A DNA stretch of 64,000 bases from Chitinibacter sp. GC72 (GCF_009760905.1 NZ_VIRW01000002.1:248001-312000); one strand, 5' to 3'; numbered from the stretch's first letter, positions 11,407 to 20,037 are shown. The notes: generated by a model not told the origin, from the letters alone. Numbers and translations are program-made.

Positions 11407-11840
11407 AACAAAATTCCTTCCATATTATTCTCAAGTTCTTGCGGATCCATCCCCATGATGGCCTCGGTGGTCGCGATCCATCTCGCGTCATCCCACAACT
11501 CGAACTTATTGCCCATCCCGACCAGAGCAACTTCTTTATCCAACTTGGCCACCTGCCGCAGACGTGGCGGCACCAAAACACGACCCGACGCATCCATTTC
11601 GACTTCTTCGGCCTGACCGACGATAAAACGACGGATGTTCGCCTTCGCGCCAGTCAACTGATTCAGTTGATCCCGAATCGGCAACCAAGCTGTCTCCGGA
11701 TAAACCAGCAAGCAACCCGCAGGATCGGCCGTAATGATGAGTTTGCCTTGAGCCTGGGCGAGCAAAGTATCGCGATGCTTGGCAGGTATCGCCAATCGCC
11801 CTTTGCTATCCAGATTCAAGGAAGAAACACCACTAAACAT
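11403..11840 (-). CDS. mraZ: Transcriptional regulator MraZ
   Basis: MraZ is a ring-forming DNA-binding protein that represses its own operon in species where it has been studied. The 145-residue product has two AbrB/SpoVT-like domains, seen as [14 protein letters not shown] near the N-terminus and [13 protein letters not shown] near residue 80. I place the start at the ATG of 11838-11840 ([14 protein letters not shown]), the universal MraZ N-terminus. It is preceded by AAAGGTGG at a suitable distance, although the frame is open 38 codons further upstream through the operator region. First gene of the dcw operon. Confidence 0.95.
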   Translation of the reverse strand: MFSGVSSLNLDSKGRLAIPAKHRDTLLAQAQGKLIITADPAGCLLVYPETAWLPIRDQLNQLTGAKANIRRFIVGQAEEVEMDASGRVLVPPRLRQVAKLDKEVALVGMGNKFELWDDARWIATTEAIMGMDPQELENNMEGILL

Positions 11841-11939
11841 GACCGAATTACCACCTTTTAGGCGCTGTAAATACGCAATCTGCTCGTCAGGGGTTTTGCC
11901 CCCACTTTTGCTACAATCGAGAAGAAAAATGCACTTTTT

Positions 11940-11964
11940 CCCACTTTTCCCCACAGCGCCCCAC
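11940..11964 (-). promoter_or_regulatory. MraZ operator repeats upstream of mraZ
   Basis: Read on the minus strand, GTGGG occurs three times with exact 10-bp spacing (plus-strand CCCAC at 11940-11944, 11950-11954 and 11960-11964). A degenerate fourth copy lies near 11930-11934. This matches the established MraZ target, direct TGGGN repeats one helical turn apart. The array overlaps the predicted -10 element and start site, so autorepression of the cluster by MraZ is likely. Confidence 0.85.
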
Positions 11965-11991
11965 TATAGAGTAAAAAAAAACCCGGCACAA
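11963..11991 (-). promoter_or_regulatory. Candidate sigma-70 promoter of the dcw operon
   Basis: On the minus strand TTGTGC (11986-11991) is followed after exactly 17 bases by TATAGT (11963-11968). The -10 matches five of six consensus bases; the -35 matches only three. The -10 runs into the third MraZ repeat. Part of the spacer is a nine-T tract belonging to an upstream hairpin. Confidence 0.5.
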
Positions 11992-12002
11992 GTTGCGCCG
12001 GG
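11973..12002 (-). terminator. Hairpin with T-run facing mraZ
   Basis: CCCGGC (11982-11987) pairs with GCCGGG (11997-12002), extended by two inner pairs across one mismatch. On the minus strand the stem is followed directly by nine T. It looks like a Rho-independent terminator for minus-strand transcription arriving from the 12.4-12.7 kb ORF, insulating mraZ. It overlaps the predicted mraZ -35, so a regulatory role cannot be excluded. Confidence 0.5.
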
Positions 12003-12186
12003 CCATTTCCCGTTTTGATACAATGATTTAGTGCTTAACTAAAGGCCAATTTAACCTTCATAAAAATCAAACACCCAGCTGATAAAGTTAAAGTATTACT
12101 TTAAATTCAATCACTTTCCCTGACGCCAAACATCCCCCAAATCAGCATCGGCCTCACTTTCTTACAAAAAACACGTGAATTTCCTG

Positions 12187-12351
12187 ATGAACGGCAAAAT
12201 CAATCAAGTTTTAGCATTCGCCTTGCTAACCCTACTGCTCTGGCAGCTGATCGGCGCGCAAAGACGCCAGCAACTTAGGCGCTATTCGAAAATAGCGGCA
12301 GTTAGCCTGCTAATCAGCGCAGTGGTGGCGGTGATTTTGCATTTGCGCTAA
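12187..12351 (+). CDS. Small hydrophobic protein, 54 residues
   Basis: Not recognised with certainty. The ORF encodes MNGKINQVLAFALLTLLLWQ and continues with a basic stretch QRRQQLRRYSK (residues 25-35), followed by a second hydrophobic segment (36-51) ending HLR. The layout is a two-helix hairpin inner-membrane micropeptide with a positively charged cytoplasmic loop. No strong Shine-Dalgarno is visible; an in-frame GTG at 12175 is an alternative start. It is divergent from mraZ. Small hydrophobic proteins beside dcw clusters occur in Neisseriales, but I assign no function. Confidence 0.5.
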   Translation: MNGKINQVLAFALLTLLLWQLIGAQRRQQLRRYSKIAAVSLLISAVVAVILHLR

Positions 12352-12413
12352 TCACCACAACATCCGTCAACACGACTTGCCGCCTTCAATTGCCAACCGG
12401 CACCGCGAGAAGC

Positions 12414-12722
12414 TCAAACCTTACAAGCAACAAACTGCACCACTGCACCATCACTCTCCCTTCGGCCTTCGCGACGACGGTCGGACTCGGTTCTAGTATC
12501 AAGCAAGGGCTGGACACGATATTGACGCCGCGAACCCAGTCGACGATCTGCGTTTTGGCGGCGCTCCTGACCATTCCACACCTCAGCTCCCGGCGCTACA
12601 GGATGACGCGGCACGCGGTCATTTTTACGAGCACCGGCATCAAATCCGGCACAAGCCGTCAATGCAGAGACAGATAAATCAGAAGCCTCGTAAAATAAAA
12701 GCGGAGCTTTAGTCAAGAACAT
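12414..12722 (-). CDS. Hypothetical protein with arginine-rich C-terminal half
   Basis: A 102-residue ORF of unknown function. The N-terminal half is mildly hydrophobic and Ala-rich. The second half carries paired-arginine blocks (ERRQNADRRLGSRRQ near residue 53 and ESDRRREGRRESD near residue 79), like the charged RR-repeat tails found in several short proteobacterial proteins. Its base composition is clearly richer in G+C than the AT-rich gap at 12723-13088, and codon choice looks protein-like, which supports coding. It points toward mraZ and a hairpin at 11973-12002 could terminate it. No Shine-Dalgarno was confirmed. Confidence 0.4.
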   Translation of the reverse strand: MFLTKAPLLFYEASDLSVSALTACAGFDAGARKNDRVPRHPVAPGAEVWNGQERRQNADRRLGSRRQYRVQPLLDTRTESDRRREGRRESDGAVVQFVACKV

Positions 12723-13088
12723 GAAAATTAACCATAAATATCAATCACTTAATATAATTATCGGCTATTTTCCATATTTCTTAAATACCAAAGCCTGTCT
12801 TATTCACCACAATTCAAAGATCAAAACTAGCAGATACTTCAGCAATCAGAACAGAATATAATCATTTATTAATATAATAAAAATCAAACATAAGAGATTT
12901 TGAATATGAAAGCAAATGAGCGAGGAAATCCCGTGCTACACAAGCCTATGTTTTATATGTACAATCGCGAAAAATTATTTGTAGCTTAGGCGTAACATTT
13001 AACACTTATTATTCAGCCGGTATTTAGAAATGGGTTTACCTTGTTTCAGCCACCTAGATACAGCCTTGGTTACGCCGCATAGGAATGC
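12723..13088. other. AT-rich intergenic region upstream of the EPS locus
   Basis: About 370 bases of low-G+C DNA without a convincing gene. A 27-codon ORF at about 12906 lacks a ribosome-binding site. The region presumably holds the promoter of the exopolysaccharide operon that starts at 13089. I could not pick out a single credible -35/-10 pair or a riboswitch. Confidence 0.5.
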
Positions 13089-14381
13089 ATGATGAAAAAT
13101 ACACCTCTCTCTATCGCCCTGCTGTTTGCATCCAGTGCGCTTTCGACCACCGCTTTGGCCGATGAACAGCCAAAGCAGCCACAGGCCGTATCCAGCGCAG
13201 AGCTGGCAGATCATCTGGCATCGCCCAATGCGACACAAAAGAAATCCAGCTTTAGCGCCAAGGAATTTGCCGACACAGGCCGCCAAAACCCAGCTCCTAT
13301 TGAAGCTGGCCCGTTCTATATTTACCCGACTCTGGGGCTGAGTTTTGGTCACGACGACAATATCACCCGCGCGGCCAGCAATGAGATCCGCTCAAGTGCA
13401 GTAATGATCGCGCCTTCAATCGTGGCCGATCTGGTTAATAATGGTGATCGGTATGTCCTTGGCTACAATGGTCGTTTCACCCGTTATTTCGGGCAATCGG
13501 CAAACAATACGGATAGCCATGAGCTGCAATTTCAGGCGCAAAACGCCTATAGCGCTCGCCTGAGTACTTTGCTGTTTGCCAATGTATTACAAGCGGAAGA
13601 CCAGGTAGGCGCAACCGACAGCGCCAGCAAATCACCAGACCGCTATCGCCAGTACAGCCTGCGCGGCATGATGGGCTATGGAGCTCCGGATGCCACTGGC
13701 CGACTGGAAGGCGAAATCACTTACGTCAATAAAGGCTATCTGAATAATCGGGCCAGCACTGCATTGCTTGATCAGGAAACCCTCGCCTTGGCTGGGCGAT
13801 TCTTCTATCGCGTAGCACCACGCACGCGCGCCTTGCTTGAAGCCCGCTATCAGGACATCAACTACGACCGCGAAGGCAACCGCCAGAATAGCCAGGAATA
13901 TCGTGCCTACACGGGTGTCACCTGGGATGCGGATGCCTACTTCACTAGTTCGGCCAAGGTCGGCATGATGAGCAAAAAATACGATGATGCTCGCCGTGGC
14001 AGCTATGACGATTTCAGCTATGAAGCGCTGGTGCGATTTATGCCACGCACCTACAGCAGTATTGATTTCACTGCGGTACGCACCATTGCCGAATCAACCG
14101 GCGTAGGTAACTATCTGCTCGATGATATGTTCTCGGTCGCGTGGAACCATGCCTGGAGCAATTTCACCAGCACACGTACCACATTGAGCTATGTGGCCAG
14201 CGATTATGTGGGCGCAACTCGCAATGATGACACTTTCAATGCGGCGTTCAATATCGATTACAAACTCACCCGCTGGCTGAAAACCGGCATTGAGCTGCGT
14301 TATGAAAACCGCAATTCCAATATCAATAGCTCGGACTACACCCGTGGCATCTATATGGTCAATCTGAGCGGCTCGCTATAA
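13089..14381 (+). CDS. Outer-membrane beta-barrel protein of the exopolysaccharide locus (EpsL-like)
   Basis: A 430-residue protein with a Sec signal peptide (about residues 1-24, ending STTALA before DEQPK). A short Ala/Gln-rich linker follows, then a long region of alternating aromatic and polar residues with many strand-like segments ending in Leu-Ser-Gly-Ser-Leu, as expected for an outer-membrane beta-barrel. It starts FYIYPTLGLSFGHDDNI, the opening seen in barrel proteins (BBP2/EpsL type) that accompany betaproteobacterial EPS operons. The likely role is export or anchoring of polysaccharide across the outer membrane. Two adjacent ATG codons (13089 and 13092) follow an AGGA element. First gene of the plus-strand EPS arm. 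Family name is moderate confidence; barrel nature is well supported. Confidence 0.75.
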   Translation: MMKNTPLSIALLFASSALSTTALADEQPKQPQAVSSAELADHLASPNATQKKSSFSAKEFADTGRQNPAPIEAGPFYIYPTLGLSFGHDDNITRAASNEIRSSAVMIAPSIVADLVNNGDRYVLGYNGRFTRYFGQSANNTDSHELQFQAQNAYSARLSTLLFANVLQAEDQVGATDSASKSPDRYRQYSLRGMMGYGAPDATGRLEGEITYVNKGYLNNRASTALLDQETLALAGRFFYRVAPRTRALLEARYQDINYDREGNRQNSQEYRAYTGVTWDADAYFTSSAKVGMMSKKYDDARRGSYDDFSYEALVRFMPRTYSSIDFTAVRTIAESTGVGNYLLDDMFSVAWNHAWSNFTSTRTTLSYVASDYVGATRNDDTFNAAFNIDYKLTRWLKTGIELRYENRNSNINSSDYTRGIYMVNLSGSL

Positions 14382-14432
14382 TTTGCGCAGAGTCCACCCA
14401 GACCTCTGCCGTCGCTATAGCAAGGGGGCTTT

Positions 14433-15188
14433 ATGCACCACAAAAAGCGACGGCATAGCTGGCCACATTTTGCCGCCCCAAACCGCGCCCCAAGTCAATT
14501 TACAAGTGAAAAGCAATCGATGTTGAAATCAATCAGGCTATTGCCCACGCAACAATCGGCTCAGCGTCGCCCAATGCGCTTATTCTCTGCCGTAGCGGCA
14601 TGCGCCCTATGGCTGCTGTTTACACAGGCCCACGCTTCGATTTTTGATAGCCCAAGCCCGACACCTGAACCAGCAACTGCGACAGCGGATCACCTGAGTA
14701 GCGCGCCTGTGCGCAGTATTTCTCTATCGAATTACAAGCTAGGCGCTGGTGATGTGGTCACCATCCGTGTCTTTGGCGAAGATGAGCTGAGCCGGGAAAG
14801 AGTTCGCCTGACCGACGCAGGGACATTGCAATATCCGGTGATTGGCGAAATTGTGATCAAGGGCATGACTACGGGCGACTTGCAACGGCTGATTACTGAA
14901 GGGTTACGCGGTAAATATTTGGTTAACCCGCGCGTTGCCGTGCTGATTGACGAGTACCGTCCCTACTACATCAACGGCATGGTGTACAACGCGGGCGGCT
15001 TTCCGTTCCAGCCCGGCCTGACGGTACTGAAGGCGATTGCGCTGGCGGGCGGTTTTAAAGAGCGGGCCTCCAAGGACAAAATCTTTGTAATCCGTGCCGA
15101 TGATCCTAGCCAGCGACAACAGAAAGTCGATCTCACCAGCCCCATTTATCCGGGCGACATCATCACGGTACAAGACAGCTTTTTTTAA
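14433..15188 (+). CDS. Polysaccharide export protein, Wza/EpsE family
   Basis: Periplasmic/outer-membrane export component for exopolysaccharide. After a secretion signal the mature part begins YKLGAGDVVTIRVFGEDELS, the polysaccharide export (PES, PF02563) signature. It is followed by an SLBB-like region (YINGMVYNAGGFPFQPGLTV and ALAGGFKERA). The 251-residue form starts at 14433 after a good AAGGGGG element, but its first 47 residues are unusual. Starts at 14520 or 14574 would give a cleaner signal peptide (MRLFSAVAACALWLLFTQAHA from 14574, over 20 residues so only its ends are certain landmarks). No convincing lipobox is seen, unlike E. coli Wza. Downstream lies the Wzz/kinase gene. Confidence 0.85.
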   Translation: MHHKKRRHSWPHFAAPNRAPSQFTSEKQSMLKSIRLLPTQQSAQRRPMRLFSAVAACALWLLFTQAHASIFDSPSPTPEPATATADHLSSAPVRSISLSNYKLGAGDVVTIRVFGEDELSRERVRLTDAGTLQYPVIGEIVIKGMTTGDLQRLITEGLRGKYLVNPRVAVLIDEYRPYYINGMVYNAGGFPFQPGLTVLKAIALAGGFKERASKDKIFVIRADDPSQRQQKVDLTSPIYPGDIITVQDSFF

Positions 15189-15251
15189 TATCACCGCCAC
15201 CGACAATCTAGCAACGCCAGCTGCCGTGTTGCCACAAGGATCAAACGTAAT

Positions 15252-17429
15252 ATGAATCAGGCTCAGAATCTTCTTGGCTCGCAGCCAGGCACAGGCACGG
15301 AACCCAATCCGCTGCTTGAATACTGGCGCAGCCTCAACAAACGCAAATGGGCGATTATTTTATTTGCGCTGACTTTGGCCGCCGTTGCCACTGCAGTGGT
15401 GTTTTCGATTGCGCCATCATATCGCTCGACCACCACGGTGCTAATCGAATCAAGCCGCCAGAAAATCCTATCGGTCGAGGAAGTTTATTCCGGCGTATCA
15501 GCCAATCGGGAGTATTTCCAGACCCAAGCCGAGATTTTGAAATCGCGTGATCTGGCGATCAGCACGATCAAGGCACTCAAACTCTGGGAACACCCGGACT
15601 ACGACCCGCGCCTGGCCGCCAGCAAAAAAACCTTCTGGTCGCAATTTCTGAAAACCCAGGATGAAGAGCAGGTCAGCTGGAATGAAGACAGCCTGGCTGC
15701 AGCGGTCTATCCGGTGTTCGAGAAAAACCTGGATGTAGAGCTGGTGCGTCTTAGCCAGCTGGCCAAAATCAGCTTTACCAGTACCGACCCCAAGCTGGCC
15801 GCCAGCGTACCGAGCAAGCTGGCCGAAGTGTATATCGAGAGTGATCGCGATGCGCGCATGCAAATGGCGCAAACCGCTGCCAAATGGCTGAATGAACGGC
15901 TGGGTGGCCTGCGCCAGAAGCTCGACGCTTCTGAAAAAGCGCTGCAACAATACCGCGAAGCCAATGGCATTATCTCGCTAGGCAAGGAAGCGCAAGGTGG
16001 CGCAGCAGCTCAGATCAGCAACACTACCGAGCAACTGATCGCGGCCAAAATGAAACGCGCCGAAGCTGAAAACGCCTACCGCCAAGTCACTGGCGTAAAA
16101 AATGGCGATTACAGCAGCGTGCCAGCTGTGATCACTAACCCGCAAGTCGCCGATGCCAAGAAACTGGAAGCCGAAGCCGAGCGCAAAGTATCCGAGTTAT
16201 CACAACGCTATGGCACCGAGCACCCCCGCATGGTGCAGGCCGAAGCGGAGCTGAAAGCCGCCCGTGCCAATGCCAAGCGCCAAGTCGATGCCGTGGTGGG
16301 CAGCTTGCGCCAAAGCTACCAGGCCGCACTGGGCACCGAGCAGGCAATTGCCGGTGTATTGGGGCAAGCCCGTGGCAATGTCTCCAACCTGAACCGCAAA
16401 GAAGTCCAGCTGGGCGTACTGGAGCGCGAAGCCGCCGCCAACCGCCAAGTGTATGAAAGCTTTGTGGAGCGCGCGAAAGAAACATCTGCCGCACAAGATC
16501 TGCAATCAGCGATTGCGCGGATTGTCGACAATGCCAGCATTCCACTCAAGCCCATCAAACCGAAAAAAGCACAAATTATCCTGATGGCCTTCCTGCTTGG
16601 CCTGCTCACCGCAGCTGCAGCGGCAATTTTACTGGATCGACTCAATAACACCATTAACAGCAGCGACGATGTAGAGCGCCTGCTGGGCTTGCCGCTGCTG
16701 GCAGCCCTGCCACTGCTGCCGAAAAAGCTGGCCTCCAACAACGGCCGTCTGGTAGTGGAAGACCCCAAATCAGTCTATTCCGAAGCGATTTACACCGCCC
16801 GTACTGGCGTTGCCCTGTCTTCCATCGACAGCACGCAACGCTCACTACTGATTACCTCTAGTTTGCCTAACGAAGGCAAAACCACGTTCGCCGCCAATCT
16901 GGCGCTTTCGCTGGCCAGCACCCGCCCAACGCTGCTGATTGATGCCGACCTGCGCAAGCCGGGCATGGCCCGCAAAATGGGGCTGAACCCTGCGGCCAAA
17001 GGCCTGACCAATCTGGTCACCGGCACCGCCACGCTGAGCGAATGTCTGCAGCGTGTGCCCGGGAGTGATTTGCTCTGCATTGGCACCGGTGATGCACCGC
17101 CTAATTCGCTGGAAATCCTGATGTCCAAGCGCTTTGCCGAGCTGCTGGCGCAACTGAACGAACAATTTGAAATGATCGTTATCGATGCTCCGCCGGTGGG
17201 CCTGGTGAGCGATCCGCTGGTGCTCGCGCCGCTGTGTACCAACACCATTTTTGTAGCGCGCGCGCAGGAAACAGCACACCCACTAGCTAAGAAGAGCCTG
17301 GCCCGCATCAGTCAGGCGGGCGGGCATATCATGGGTGTGACGCTAAGCCATCTGGACTTCAAAAAAGCCGAACGCTACCACGGCCAGTACGGTACCTACG
17401 GGCAGTATGGCAATGCATACGGCAGCTAA
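15252..17429 (+). CDS. Polysaccharide co-polymerase / tyrosine autokinase (Wzz-BY-kinase fusion)
   Basis: A 725-residue inner-membrane protein that controls polysaccharide chain length and is a bacterial tyrosine kinase. The order is: N-terminal Wzz transmembrane segment (about residues 35-55), a long periplasmic coiled-coil/GNVR region (60-430), a second transmembrane segment (about 440-460), and a cytoplasmic CpsD/CapB-type kinase. The kinase has Walker A SSLPNEGKTT (about 536-545), Walker A' LLIDADLRKP (about 561) and Walker B MIVIDAPPVG (about 640). The C-terminus is a tyrosine cluster, YHGQYGTYGQYGNAYGS, the expected autophosphorylation tail. The phosphatase encoded next is the likely antagonist. 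Confidence 0.92.
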   Translation: MNQAQNLLGSQPGTGTEPNPLLEYWRSLNKRKWAIILFALTLAAVATAVVFSIAPSYRSTTTVLIESSRQKILSVEEVYSGVSANREYFQTQAEILKSRDLAISTIKALKLWEHPDYDPRLAASKKTFWSQFLKTQDEEQVSWNEDSLAAAVYPVFEKNLDVELVRLSQLAKISFTSTDPKLAASVPSKLAEVYIESDRDARMQMAQTAAKWLNERLGGLRQKLDASEKALQQYREANGIISLGKEAQGGAAAQISNTTEQLIAAKMKRAEAENAYRQVTGVKNGDYSSVPAVITNPQVADAKKLEAEAERKVSELSQRYGTEHPRMVQAEAELKAARANAKRQVDAVVGSLRQSYQAALGTEQAIAGVLGQARGNVSNLNRKEVQLGVLEREAAANRQVYESFVERAKETSAAQDLQSAIARIVDNASIPLKPIKPKKAQIILMAFLLGLLTAAAAAILLDRLNNTINSSDDVERLLGLPLLAALPLLPKKLASNNGRLVVEDPKSVYSEAIYTARTGVALSSIDSTQRSLLITSSLPNEGKTTFAANLALSLASTRPTLLIDADLRKPGMARKMGLNPAAKGLTNLVTGTATLSECLQRVPGSDLLCIGTGDAPPNSLEILMSKRFAELLAQLNEQFEMIVIDAPPVGLVSDPLVLAPLCTNTIFVARAQETAHPLAKKSLARISQAGGHIMGVTLSHLDFKKAERYHGQYGTYGQYGNAYGS

Positions 17430-17755
17430 CATGACCTAAATAGATATACCCCGGAATTCGGGTGCGTTAGGCGGTTTTATGCCGCATACCCACCCACCGG
17501 GCGCGATATGAATAAATGCAGCGTCACGGTGGGTTACGCCCGAAACACCGTTTTAGCTTTAGGCAAGATCGTGGCGGCCTAACCCCTCCTACGTGTCTTC
17601 CCCGTTTTAAGCACTTGTACCCCTTTCGTGAAAAGGGGAGTTTTGTTTTATTTGGGCAGTAAAATATGGCCCTAACAACGCAAAAATGCCCCTTTGCCCA
17701 AGGGAAATAATGATAAATAGCTTGCGTAGATATTGATAAAGGCACGCGCTGCAGC
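17430..17755 (+). other. Intergenic region with repeat-like sequence and a terminator
   Basis: About 325 bases without a supported gene. It contains GC-rich stretches such as GGGTGCGTTAGGCGG (17460-17474) and GGTGGGTTACGCCC (about 17530-17543) that resemble the dispersed repeat at 41317-41350, and a plus-strand hairpin terminator at 17620-17650. ORFs on the minus strand here lack supporting signals. Confidence 0.5.
17620..17650 (+). terminator. Rho-independent terminator after the kinase gene
   Basis: CCCCTTT (17620-17626) and AAAGGGG (17632-17638) form a 7-bp stem with a 5-base loop, followed by AGTTTTGTTTTATTT. It probably ends, at least partly, the transcript of the first three EPS genes before the phosphatase gene. 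Confidence 0.75.
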
Positions 17756-18478
17756 ATGATAGACCTACACTGCCACATCCTTCCCGGCATTGACGATGGC
17801 CCGAGCAATATGGAAGCGGCGCTGAATCTGGCTGCACTGGCAGTGGCGAATGGCATTCACACCGCCGTACTCACCCCCCATATATACCCTGCCCGCTGGA
17901 ACAACCAGCAAACCCAGCTGCGCTGCGAGCTGGAGATCTTCCAGCTGCACCTCAATAGCCGCAAAATACCGCTGCAAATACGCCTAGGTGGCGAAGTGCG
18001 GCTGGGCGAAGACATACTGCCGCTGCTGGAGCGCGATGAAATACCCTATTTGGGTGAAGTAGACGGCATGAAGATCATGCTGCTGGAATTCCCCGACAAG
18101 CTGATCCCGGTAGGCAGCGAGCATCTGGTGCGCCATTTTTTGCAGCGTGGCATACGCCCGCTGATTGCCCACCCGGAGCGGAATCTGGCCATCCAGGCCA
18201 AGCCCGACAAGCTACAAACCTTGCTTGATCTGGGCTGCTGGCTGCAAATCACCGCTGGCTCACTGCTGGGCCAATTTGGCCGCAGCGCCAAAAAAACCGC
18301 CGAATTGCTGATTGAGAATGACTGGGTGTATGCCATGGCCAGCGACTGCCATAACGCCGATTACCGCCCGCCCAATCTGCAGCAAGGCCATGCCGCAGTC
18401 TGCGCCCTGCACGGGCAGGACTTTGCCGATATGCTGGTCATCGACAATCCGCAGCGCATTATTGGAAACCCGGCATGA
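17756..18478 (+). CDS. Manganese-dependent tyrosine phosphatase, CpsB/YwqE (PHP) family
   Basis: A 240-residue cytoplasmic phosphatase of the PHP fold that dephosphorylates BY-kinases. The N-terminal metal-binding motif MIDLHCHILPGIDDGP is diagnostic. Further metal ligands appear as TPHIYP (about residue 40), GGEVRL (about 79), LIAHPERN (about 138) and the C-terminal ASDCHN (about 199). In capsule and EPS loci this family is paired with Wzz/BY-kinases, such as the one encoded just upstream. Its stop overlaps the next start by four bases. Confidence 0.9.
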   Translation: MIDLHCHILPGIDDGPSNMEAALNLAALAVANGIHTAVLTPHIYPARWNNQQTQLRCELEIFQLHLNSRKIPLQIRLGGEVRLGEDILPLLERDEIPYLGEVDGMKIMLLEFPDKLIPVGSEHLVRHFLQRGIRPLIAHPERNLAIQAKPDKLQTLLDLGCWLQITAGSLLGQFGRSAKKTAELLIENDWVYAMASDCHNADYRPPNLQQGHAAVCALHGQDFADMLVIDNPQRIIGNPA

Positions 18479-19119
18479 AGCTGAGCCCACGCATCACCAA
18501 CCTAATCAGCATAGTCGCCATCGCGCTGGGCATCGTGCTCAGCATACTGATTATCTGGCCCAGCCTGCAGCAAGCCTGGTACGACCTACATACGCTGCAA
18601 GCGCGTAAGCAGATAGACCGCTGGCTCAGCAATCCGCAACAGGCATTTGAGCTGGAAGACTGGATTGCCGCGCGCGACGCCTTGCAAGAAGCCAACCGCG
18701 CCTGCCCTGCTGTCGCCCAATACCACATTGAGCTGGCACGGCTGCAGGTATTTCGCGCCATCAAGGCACAGCAAGCCCCCGCCATACGCGACCTGTTTTA
18801 CCAGCAGGCCATTGAGCACTACCGCATGGCGCTGAATGTGCAACCCAACAACATCCACAGCATAGCCAATCTGGTGCAATTTAAAGCGTATCTGGGGCAA
18901 GCCGACGCCGAATTTGCCCAGCTATTTCAGCGCGCGCAGCGCATAGCCCCGCATGAAGCCGATATCCAGCTCACGCTACTGAATGCCGGCTACCAGAATT
19001 GGCCACGCCTCACACCCGAAATGCACGCCCAAATCCGCCAGCTGGAAAACCGGGCGCTACAGCAACAGCAACAAAAAGTGCGTAAACTACAGGCCAATTA
19101 TCCCAACCTGACATTCTGA
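18475..19119 (+). CDS. Membrane-anchored TPR-like protein of the EPS locus
   Basis: A 214-residue protein with one N-terminal transmembrane helix (about residues 9-29) and a helical remainder. A TPR-like pair is readable around FYQQAIEHYRMALNVQPNN (about 112-130) and the following helix SIANLVQFKAYLGQ. The C-terminus is a Gln-rich helix (LQQQQQKVRKLQ). It starts inside the phosphatase stop (ATGA) and its own stop is one base before the LapG-like start, so these three genes form a tight operon. Function is unknown; a scaffold role in EPS assembly is an inference. Confidence 0.7.
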   Translation: MKLSPRITNLISIVAIALGIVLSILIIWPSLQQAWYDLHTLQARKQIDRWLSNPQQAFELEDWIAARDALQEANRACPAVAQYHIELARLQVFRAIKAQQAPAIRDLFYQQAIEHYRMALNVQPNNIHSIANLVQFKAYLGQADAEFAQLFQRAQRIAPHEADIQLTLLNAGYQNWPRLTPEMHAQIRQLENRALQQQQQKVRKLQANYPNLTF

Positions 19120-19120
19120 A

Positions 19121-19846
19121 TTGCAGCCCCAATTGCCGCAAATAGCCGCCCACCATCAGCCCAAACCGCCTCGCCTGCGCCAGCTAAAGTGGATCACCCT
19201 CGCTCTGGGGCTGGCCTGCGCGCTAACGGTGAGCGCCGGGCTAACTGATTTTTCCAGCAAATTGCTCAATGCAGTGAGCCGGAAATGGGGCACGCCTGCC
19301 TACCAGCGCCTGCTGGCCTGGCAAGAGCTGGTGCAGGAGCAAAAACCCAAAGCAGAAAACCAATGGGCCAGCAGCAACAGCAACGCCGCCCTGAACACAC
19401 TAAAAATCACCAATGCATTCTTTAACCGCATTCCCTACTACAGCGACCACACGCACTGGGGCACAGAAGACTACTGGGCCACGCCAATCGAAATGCTGGG
19501 GTCTAACGGTGGCGATTGCGAGGACTACGCCGCAGGCAAGTATTTCAGCCTACGCGAGCTGGGCGCCCCCGTAGGCCAGCTGCGCATGGTGTACGTGCGC
19601 GCGCTACGCCGCAACGAAGCCCACATGGTACTGGCCTGGTACCCCACCCCGGAAGCCGAACCACTCATCCTAGACAACCTGATTGGCGACATCAAACCCG
19701 CCTCGCAGCGCACCGACCTGGAGCCGGTATACAGCTTTAACGATGACGACATCTGGACCGGCAACACCCAGCGCAAAGGCAGCGCCAGCCAGATCCGCTT
19801 CTGGCGCGAACTAAAAGAAAAAATGGCCAGCGAACAGGCCATGTAG
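19121..19846 (+). CDS. LapG-type transglutaminase-like cysteine protease (C93 family)
   Basis: A 241-residue periplasmic protease of the bacterial transglutaminase-like cysteine proteinase family. In studied bacteria LapG cleaves a giant surface adhesin unless held by LapD. A transmembrane or signal segment lies at about residues 27-47. The catalytic triad is complete: Cys133 in GDCEDYA, His168 in EAHMVL and Asp185 in LILDNL. The start used is a TTG one base after the preceding stop (translational coupling). A LapD-type receptor is encoded 11 kb away at 30965 in the same locus. The substrate is not identified here. Confidence 0.88.
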   Translation: MQPQLPQIAAHHQPKPPRLRQLKWITLALGLACALTVSAGLTDFSSKLLNAVSRKWGTPAYQRLLAWQELVQEQKPKAENQWASSNSNAALNTLKITNAFFNRIPYYSDHTHWGTEDYWATPIEMLGSNGGDCEDYAAGKYFSLRELGAPVGQLRMVYVRALRRNEAHMVLAWYPTPEAEPLILDNLIGDIKPASQRTDLEPVYSFNDDDIWTGNTQRKGSASQIRFWRELKEKMASEQAM

Positions 19847-20037
19847 TCGGAAATACCAGTCACGCAAAAATCTGGGCTTGCGTCAGCGTAATGGGGAGAT
19901 AAGTCAGCAGCACCTGCTCCCCCTTTGAAATCATAAGTATCTACACAAGTTTTTCGCATTTGTTCCGCCCTTCATCGAAGGGGGCTAGGGGGATTTTGGC
20001 ACTATTTGAGCAAGGGAATTTCTACAATCCCAATCAA

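Noticed and set aside
12370-12722. RNase P RNA gene upstream of mraZ
   Set aside because: The conserved start and core sequences of bacterial RNase P RNA (for example the GAGGAAAGTCCGGGC core) are absent on both strands.
12723-13088. c-di-GMP (GEMM) riboswitch ahead of the EPS operon
   Set aside because: I looked for the conserved CACG...CAAACC...GAAA...GGGACGCAAAGC blocks and did not find them in order.
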